Source of the DNA: Phaeodactylibacter luteus
GTDB taxonomy: Bacteria > Bacteroidota > Bacteroidia > Chitinophagales > Saprospiraceae
Assembly (NCBI RefSeq): GCF_007993045.1
Contig: NZ_VOOR01000004.1
Span: 1 to 64,000 of the forward strand
DNA: 64,000 nt
Direction: 5' to 3'
The notes beneath the pieces are model-generated. The model was not told the DNA's origin. It worked only from the letters and a program-made list of their open reading frames with translations, and did not search any database. Within the stretch, counting starts at the first letter, position 1; the number at the start of each line of letters is the position of its first letter. The position numbers and the translations under genes are program-made. Positions 60,093 through 64,000 of the stretch are shown piece after piece.

Positions 60093-60785
60093 ATGTCAAA
60101 CACGGTGGTTAGATACTCGGACGCTGAGCTCGACGAGTTCAAAACGCTTATTGAAAACAAACTTGGCAAGGCCAAAGAACAGCTCGCCTCCCTGCAGGAG
60201 CAGATCCTAGAGATTGCTGAAAACTCCGGGGACGAGCACGGTGGCGATTGGATGGACGACAGCAGCACCAACAACGATGTGGAAATGCTCAACAACATGG
60301 CTATCCGGCAGCGCCGTTACATACAGGACCTTGAAAACGCGCTCATCCGGATCCGCAACAAGGTCTATGGCATCTGCACCGTCACCGGCGAACTGATCGA
60401 CAAGAAACGCCTGCTTGCCGTGCCCACCACTACCAAAAGCTTGGCTGCCAAAGTGCAGCCCCAGACCTCTCAGCGCCCCGCACCGCCCAAACCGGCTGAG
60501 GACGAAGATGAGGATGAGGATGCCCCTAAGCCTAAAGCGCCTCCTAAGCCGGCCAAGAACAAAGTCATTACCCGGGTGATCCGGAAGTCGGCCACGCCTA
60601 AGCCTGCACGCCCTGTCGATCTCGATGAAGACGAGGACGAAGACTTCAAAATGGACGACCTCTACGATGATGATATTGATGACCTCGATAAAGATATGAT
60701 CAGCCTCGAAGACCTGCCCGAAGATGAGGACGGGGAAATTGACGAGAGCCATATCCGCAACGACGAAGACGAAGAGGAGGATTAA
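60093..60785 (+). CDS. TraR/DksA-family protein with acidic tail
   Basis: 230 residues. The N-terminal half (about 1-115) has the coiled-coil LIENKLGKAKEQLASLQEQI and the DksA core RRYIQDLENALIRIRNKVYG followed by ICTVTGELIDKKRLLAVP, where the zinc finger has only one Cys, as in Bacteroidota homologues. The C-terminal half is extremely acidic (DEDEDEDAPKPKAPPKPAKN and a D/E run to the end), probably disordered. It acts on RNA polymerase by analogy with DksA, perhaps with the acidic tail as a mimic of nucleic acid. A strong terminator follows. Confidence 0.87.
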   Translation: MSNTVVRYSDAELDEFKTLIENKLGKAKEQLASLQEQILEIAENSGDEHGGDWMDDSSTNNDVEMLNNMAIRQRRYIQDLENALIRIRNKVYGICTVTGELIDKKRLLAVPTTTKSLAAKVQPQTSQRPAPPKPAEDEDEDEDAPKPKAPPKPAKNKVITRVIRKSATPKPARPVDLDEDEDEDFKMDDLYDDDIDDLDKDMISLEDLPEDEDGEIDESHIRNDEDEEED

Positions 60786-61525
60786 GCGCCTGCTCGGCCC
60801 GATCTCCCCCATGCCTTAAATTGGGGCCTGCCGGCTAGCTGGCAGGCCCCAATTTTATTTCCCCCGAAGCCTCTCCCTCCAAGAGCCGCCCTTGCTCTTT
60901 TGCCCTGCCCCACCGCCACAGCTTACCACCCTCCTCTCCATCCCAGCGGCGCCCCAATTTTATATCGCTTGGGCGATAAAAATACAATTAGGATGAATTA
61001 TTATTTTTCCCTAATTTAGGGGTGCACAAAAGGAGCCTGGCCCTGTGCCATCCTGCGGGCAATTGAACTAGACAAGCCGTAGCCGCTCATCGCGCTGCAA
61101 CCCATAACATCTGCAGCACTGCTACAGCAGCCCCCGGGCTGCGCGCACCCCGCCCGCCATCCGGCTCCTGCGCTACAGTTAGCAAAAAACTCCCGGCGGG
61201 CGCCTGCCAGCGCAGGCGCGCCGACACAAGCAAGCAAAAAACAGCCTTAGAGCGTGTTGCCCTGCATCCGCACTGCTGTGCCCCCATCCGGCAAGGGGCA
61301 CGGGCCAGCCGGGCGTTCCCCCCGCTAGGGGCATTCTCTCACCGCACAAAACCAGAAGCGTATGAAGCACTTGCTTTCCCCCTTTGTATACCCCCGCTGC
61401 TGCCCCTGCACCTGGGGCGGCCAAAAATTCCGCTACATACCTCCGGAGCCATTGCGCCAGATGCCATCCTGTTTTTTCCTCAACCAATAGACTTGATGCA
61501 TCAGGTCTAATAAAAATACCGGAGT
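60786..61525. other. Intergenic region before the KamA-family gene
   Basis: Besides the terminator I see no gene. The region is GC-rich with several small hairpins, such as GCGCCTGC-cagc-GCAGGCGC at 61198-61217. No riboswitch class is recognisable. The last 60 nt before the next gene are AT-rich and probably hold its promoter, without a TAnnTTTG match. Confidence 0.45.
60818..60860 (+). terminator. Strong terminator of the DksA-like gene
   Basis: A perfect 15-bp stem AAATTGGGGCCTGCC / GGCAGGCCCCAATTT around GGCTAGCT, followed by TATTT. It begins 33 nt after the stop codon. It is nearly symmetric, so it could act on both strands, but no minus-strand gene ends here. Confidence 0.85.
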
Positions 61526-62887
61526 ATGTCCAAGTACCAATCTTATACCTTACGCAATTTCCGTGATATCCCGCAAATACAGCGCCACCTCACCGAAGAA
61601 GAGCGCTTCGATATTGAAGTGGTCGGCAACGTATTGCCCTTCAAAGCCAACAACTACGTCGTAGAGCAGCTCATCGACTGGAGCAGCTACCAGGACGACC
61701 CCATCTACATCCTCACTTTCCCGCAGAAGGATATGCTGCAGCCGGCCCATTACGAAGAGATGGCCAAAGCCATCCGGTCTGGCGCGCGCAAGCCCGAGCT
61801 CAAGCTCATCGCCAACAAAATCCGGATGGAGCTCAACCCCCACCCGGCCGGGCAGCGCTCCCAAAATGTACCTCAGGTAGAGGGCACCGAGCTCACCGGC
61901 GTGCAGCACAAATACCGGGAGACCATGCTCTTCTTCCCCAGTCAGGGGCAGACCTGCCACGCCTACTGCACCTTTTGCTTCCGCTGGCCGCAGTTTGTAG
62001 GCATGAACGAGCTCAAATTTGCCATGCGCGACACCGAGCTCGTCATCAAATACCTCCGTGCACACCCCAAAGTGACGGACATCCTCTTCACCGGGGGCGA
62101 CCCCCTGATCATGAAGACGAAAATCATCGATGCCTACGTACAGGCCCTGATAGACGCCAAGCTCCCCAACCTGCGCACCATACGCTTCGGCACCAAAGCC
62201 CTCGGCTATTGGCCGCAACGGTTCACTCAAGACGACGACGCCGACAGCTTGCTGCGCACTTTCGAGAACGCCCGCAAGGCCGGCATACACATTGCCTTCA
62301 TGGCCCACTTCAACAGCCCCGCAGAGCTGCAGACCGAAGCCGTGAAAACCGCCATCGGGCGGGTGCTCAATACTGGCGCCATCATCCGCACCCAATCGCC
62401 TGTGATGCGCAAGATCAACGACTCTGCTGCCGCCTGGGCCAGCATGTGGCAACAACAGGTAGCGCTCGGCTGCATCCCCTACTACTTCTTCGTCGCACGC
62501 GATACCGGGGCACAAGACTACTTCGCCGTGCCACTGGAGCGCGCCTGGCACATCTTCCGCAATGCCTACCAGCAAGTCAGCGGCATAGCCCGCACCGTGC
62601 GCGGCCCCTCTATGTCCGCCGGGCCTGGCAAAGTGCACATCGTAGGCGTAAGCGAGGTACAGGGCGAAAAAGTCTTCACCCTCCAATTCCTCCAAGGGCG
62701 CAACCCCGACTGGGTCGCCCGCCCCTTCTTCGCCAAATACGACCCCAAAGCCATCTGGCTCGACGAACTGCAGCCCGCATTCGGCGCAAAGCGCTTTTTC
62801 TTTGAAGACGAATACCCCCTCATCCGGCCCGCAAAAGCAACTGCCAAGCCGGCGGCCAACCTGCTCAAAAGCCCGGCTATGAACTAA
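61526..62887 (+). CDS. KamA-family radical SAM protein
   Basis: 453 residues. The radical SAM cluster is CHAYCTFCF with C144, C148 and C151. The region before it (NPHPAGQRSQNVP) and after it (TDILFTGGDPLIMKTKI) match the lysine 2,3-aminomutase-like family, which moves an amino group using PLP. The usual GGGGK PLP-binding motif is replaced by SAGPGKVHI, so PLP use and the lysine substrate are not certain. It may act on another amino acid or be a divergent KamA relative. It has its own terminator and stands alone. A reverse-strand frame of 483 codons across it is a high-GC shadow. Confidence 0.87.
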   Translation: MSKYQSYTLRNFRDIPQIQRHLTEEERFDIEVVGNVLPFKANNYVVEQLIDWSSYQDDPIYILTFPQKDMLQPAHYEEMAKAIRSGARKPELKLIANKIRMELNPHPAGQRSQNVPQVEGTELTGVQHKYRETMLFFPSQGQTCHAYCTFCFRWPQFVGMNELKFAMRDTELVIKYLRAHPKVTDILFTGGDPLIMKTKIIDAYVQALIDAKLPNLRTIRFGTKALGYWPQRFTQDDDADSLLRTFENARKAGIHIAFMAHFNSPAELQTEAVKTAIGRVLNTGAIIRTQSPVMRKINDSAAAWASMWQQQVALGCIPYYFFVARDTGAQDYFAVPLERAWHIFRNAYQQVSGIARTVRGPSMSAGPGKVHIVGVSEVQGEKVFTLQFLQGRNPDWVARPFFAKYDPKAIWLDELQPAFGAKRFFFEDEYPLIRPAKATAKPAANLLKSPAMN

Positions 62888-63255
62888 AGCAGCCCGGAAG
62901 GCCTTCCGCTCAGGAGGGCTTTCCTTTTTCACTGCATCAGGGCGCCCCCGGCCGCCCGGCAAGCGCAATGCCGGCCGGGCGTTACGCTCCGCCCTTCGCA
63001 AGCCTGCTCAGCCCTGCGGGCCAAGGGGCTGCGCATCACTGGCGCGGCAATAGTTCTTTTTTTTACCGCCTGCACATGGGGCTGAACAACCGGGCTTGAC
63101 CCTCGCCCAGGCCGGTGCGCGCTGTGCTTATTGGATCACAGCGGGGCACAGCGCGGTGTGGCTGCCCGGGAAGCCAGCATGGCCGGCACCCTCGCCACCA
63201 AGGGCTTTACGGTCTCTTTGCTGGGCAGCACAGCCATGCTTTGGGCATGCTGCGG
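62888..63255. other. Convergent intergenic region after the KamA gene
   Basis: It begins with the terminator of the KamA-family gene. The rest is very GC-rich with no gene, except for an eight- to nine-T run at about 63056-63064. Confidence 0.5.
62896..62929 (+). terminator. Terminator of the KamA-family gene
   Basis: A 12-bp stem GGAAGGCCTTCC / GGAGGGCTTTCC (two G-U pairs) around GCTCA, followed by TTTTTC, 8 nt after the stop. Confidence 0.75.
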
Positions 63256-63915
63256 TCAGTTGGAGAAACGGCGGATGTCCTCCAGTTCGCTCAAGGCTTG
63301 CCGGGCTTCTTTACCGAGCAAGTGTGCCCGCAGCTGGCCCACCCACGCAAAACGGGGATTGGTTTTGCCCAACTCTCGGACGAGCCATGCCGTAGCCGGG
63401 AGGAGCAGGGCACTAAAGCCAATTTGGGCATTGAGCCATAAGGGGTCTGCCACTTGGTACAAATCGATGCCCAGCAGCAAGCGGAACCAAAAGAAGATAT
63501 GCGCCATGTAGAATGGCACACTGCTGATCAGCAAACGGGAGAAGAGGAGCTGATGCGCCCGCAGCTGCCGGATGTCTGCCTGCAATTCCAGGATAGGCTT
63601 TTTGTAATCGAGGCGGGCCAGCAGGATCAGCTGCCCGGTGCTGCCGATGATGCCCGCCGTAGCGAAGAGTGCGAGCACTATGGCCGAGAGCTGAGGCGCG
63701 CTCCAAGCTTGAAAAGCAGCAGTACAGTACCACAGCCCGGCCAGGAGCAGCAGCCAGATTTTCACTTCTAGCCACCTCAGGGCCCAAAGCCGCCTGAGCG
63801 GGTACCGGGCTTCCTGCCGCTGCAGCTTATCCAGGATAGTCTCATTGATGTGTTGGTTATGGTCGAGGCGGCGCTGATAAGCGGCCCAATCTTTTTGCCA
63901 TTCTTCGAAAGTCAT
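63256..63915 (-). CDS. Membrane protein co-transcribed with a sigma factor
   Basis: 219 residues. A charged helical N-terminus (MTFEEWQKDWAAYQRRLDHN) precedes four TM-like segments (about 50-65, 76-98, 131-149, 165-180). It begins 7 nt after the stop of a sigma factor gene. In Bacteroidota a small membrane protein in this position often acts as an anti-sigma or sigma-linked protein, but no anti-sigma motif is visible, so this is only context. Confidence 0.8.
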   Translation of the reverse strand: MTFEEWQKDWAAYQRRLDHNQHINETILDKLQRQEARYPLRRLWALRWLEVKIWLLLLAGLWYCTAAFQAWSAPQLSAIVLALFATAGIIGSTGQLILLARLDYKKPILELQADIRQLRAHQLLFSRLLISSVPFYMAHIFFWFRLLLGIDLYQVADPLWLNAQIGFSALLLPATAWLVRELGKTNPRFAWVGQLRAHLLGKEARQALSELEDIRRFSN

Positions 63916-63922
63916 ACCGTTG

Positions 63923-64000
63923 TTATTTTGCAGGTGATAAATCTTTGGCCATCCGGGCCTTCAGCCGGCTGATTTTGGTGCCGGCATTGCTCGCACTGAT
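63923..64000 (-). CDS. 3' end of an ECF/sigma-70-type sigma factor (partial)
   Basis: The 25 codons inside the window read ISASNAGTKISRLKARMAKD then LSPAK and stop. This is the recognition helix end of sigma region 4 (the I(S/A)xSNVGTKISRxK pattern of ECF sigma factors). The rest of the gene lies right of the window. The stop is 7 nt before the membrane protein gene. Confidence 0.8.
   Translation of the reverse strand: MSASNAGTKISRLKARMAKDLSPAK

Noticed and set aside
61550-63001. A 483-codon minus-strand open frame across the KamA-family gene
   Set aside because: The plus-strand frame has the radical SAM Cys motif, a terminator and normal protein composition. The antisense frame has no known motif and is explained by high GC at third positions.

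Overview
The window looks like the chromosome of a Bacteroidota bacterium, most likely from the Saprospiria (Lewinella/Phaeodactylibacter-like). The evidence is a T9SS type A C-terminal sorting domain on a giant PKD-type protein, a GLPGLI protein paired with an outer-membrane barrel, a LytS/LytTR pair with Reg_prop propeller, a TraR/DksA-like protein with an acidic tail, start codons without Shine-Dalgarno sites, and promoters of the Bacteroidota type (TTG, about 20 nt, TAnnTTTG). Most of the window is moderately GC-rich. The first 3 kb and the 53.2-54.0 kb gap are clearly AT-rich. Nearly all genes are on the minus strand. No tRNA, rRNA, CRISPR array or intact transposase was found.

Layout. 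0-2.9 kb: two unrecognised envelope proteins in AT-rich DNA. 3.0-10.3 kb: rluB-ligA (TGATG overlap), a GlsB-like membrane protein, and a LytS-type kinase with its LytTR regulator. 10.6-15.7 kb: dnaB carrying two inteins, fdhD and a 1-Cys peroxiredoxin. 15.8-17.7 kb: a decay and insertion zone with two ~170-bp MITE-like hairpin elements, a 3' remnant of a GLPGLI gene, a hexamer repeat and a frameshifted secreted-peptide gene, followed by an intact GLPGLI gene and an outer-membrane barrel gene. 20.5-26.9 kb: pheS-hisS-(unknown)-gatA-(membrane MutS-like) operon. 27.4-30.3 kb: nitroreductase-pirin-HupE-DUF6702-GNAT operon. 30.4-31.6 kb: nucleotide pyrophosphatase-like phosphodiesterase.

31.7-53.2 kb is the main discovery candidate: thirteen tightly packed minus-strand genes. 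They encode two Ser/Thr kinases (one with an FHA domain, one with a membrane anchor and WG-like repeat), an FHA-TM-trypsin protease, a PP2C-TM phosphatase, several secreted proteins and lipoproteins, a 1.6-kDa-residue-scale T9SS-sorted PKD-type protein, a secreted SH3-like/vWA protein, an outer-membrane protein and a FtsX/LolD-like ABC transporter. The layout suggests one phospho-signalling system that crosses the inner membrane and is coupled to a cell-surface or export apparatus. Its function is unknown.

54.2-64 kb: O-methyltransferase-uvrB-SGNH hydrolase-unknown operon, marC, a class II aldolase, a DksA-like gene, a KamA-family radical SAM enzyme, and a sigma factor (cut by the window end) followed by a membrane protein.

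A structured ~93-nt repeat occurs five times. Each copy lies 30-72 nt after a stop codon and in the same orientation relative to the gene before it. One copy is interrupted by a ~70-nt inverted-repeat element.
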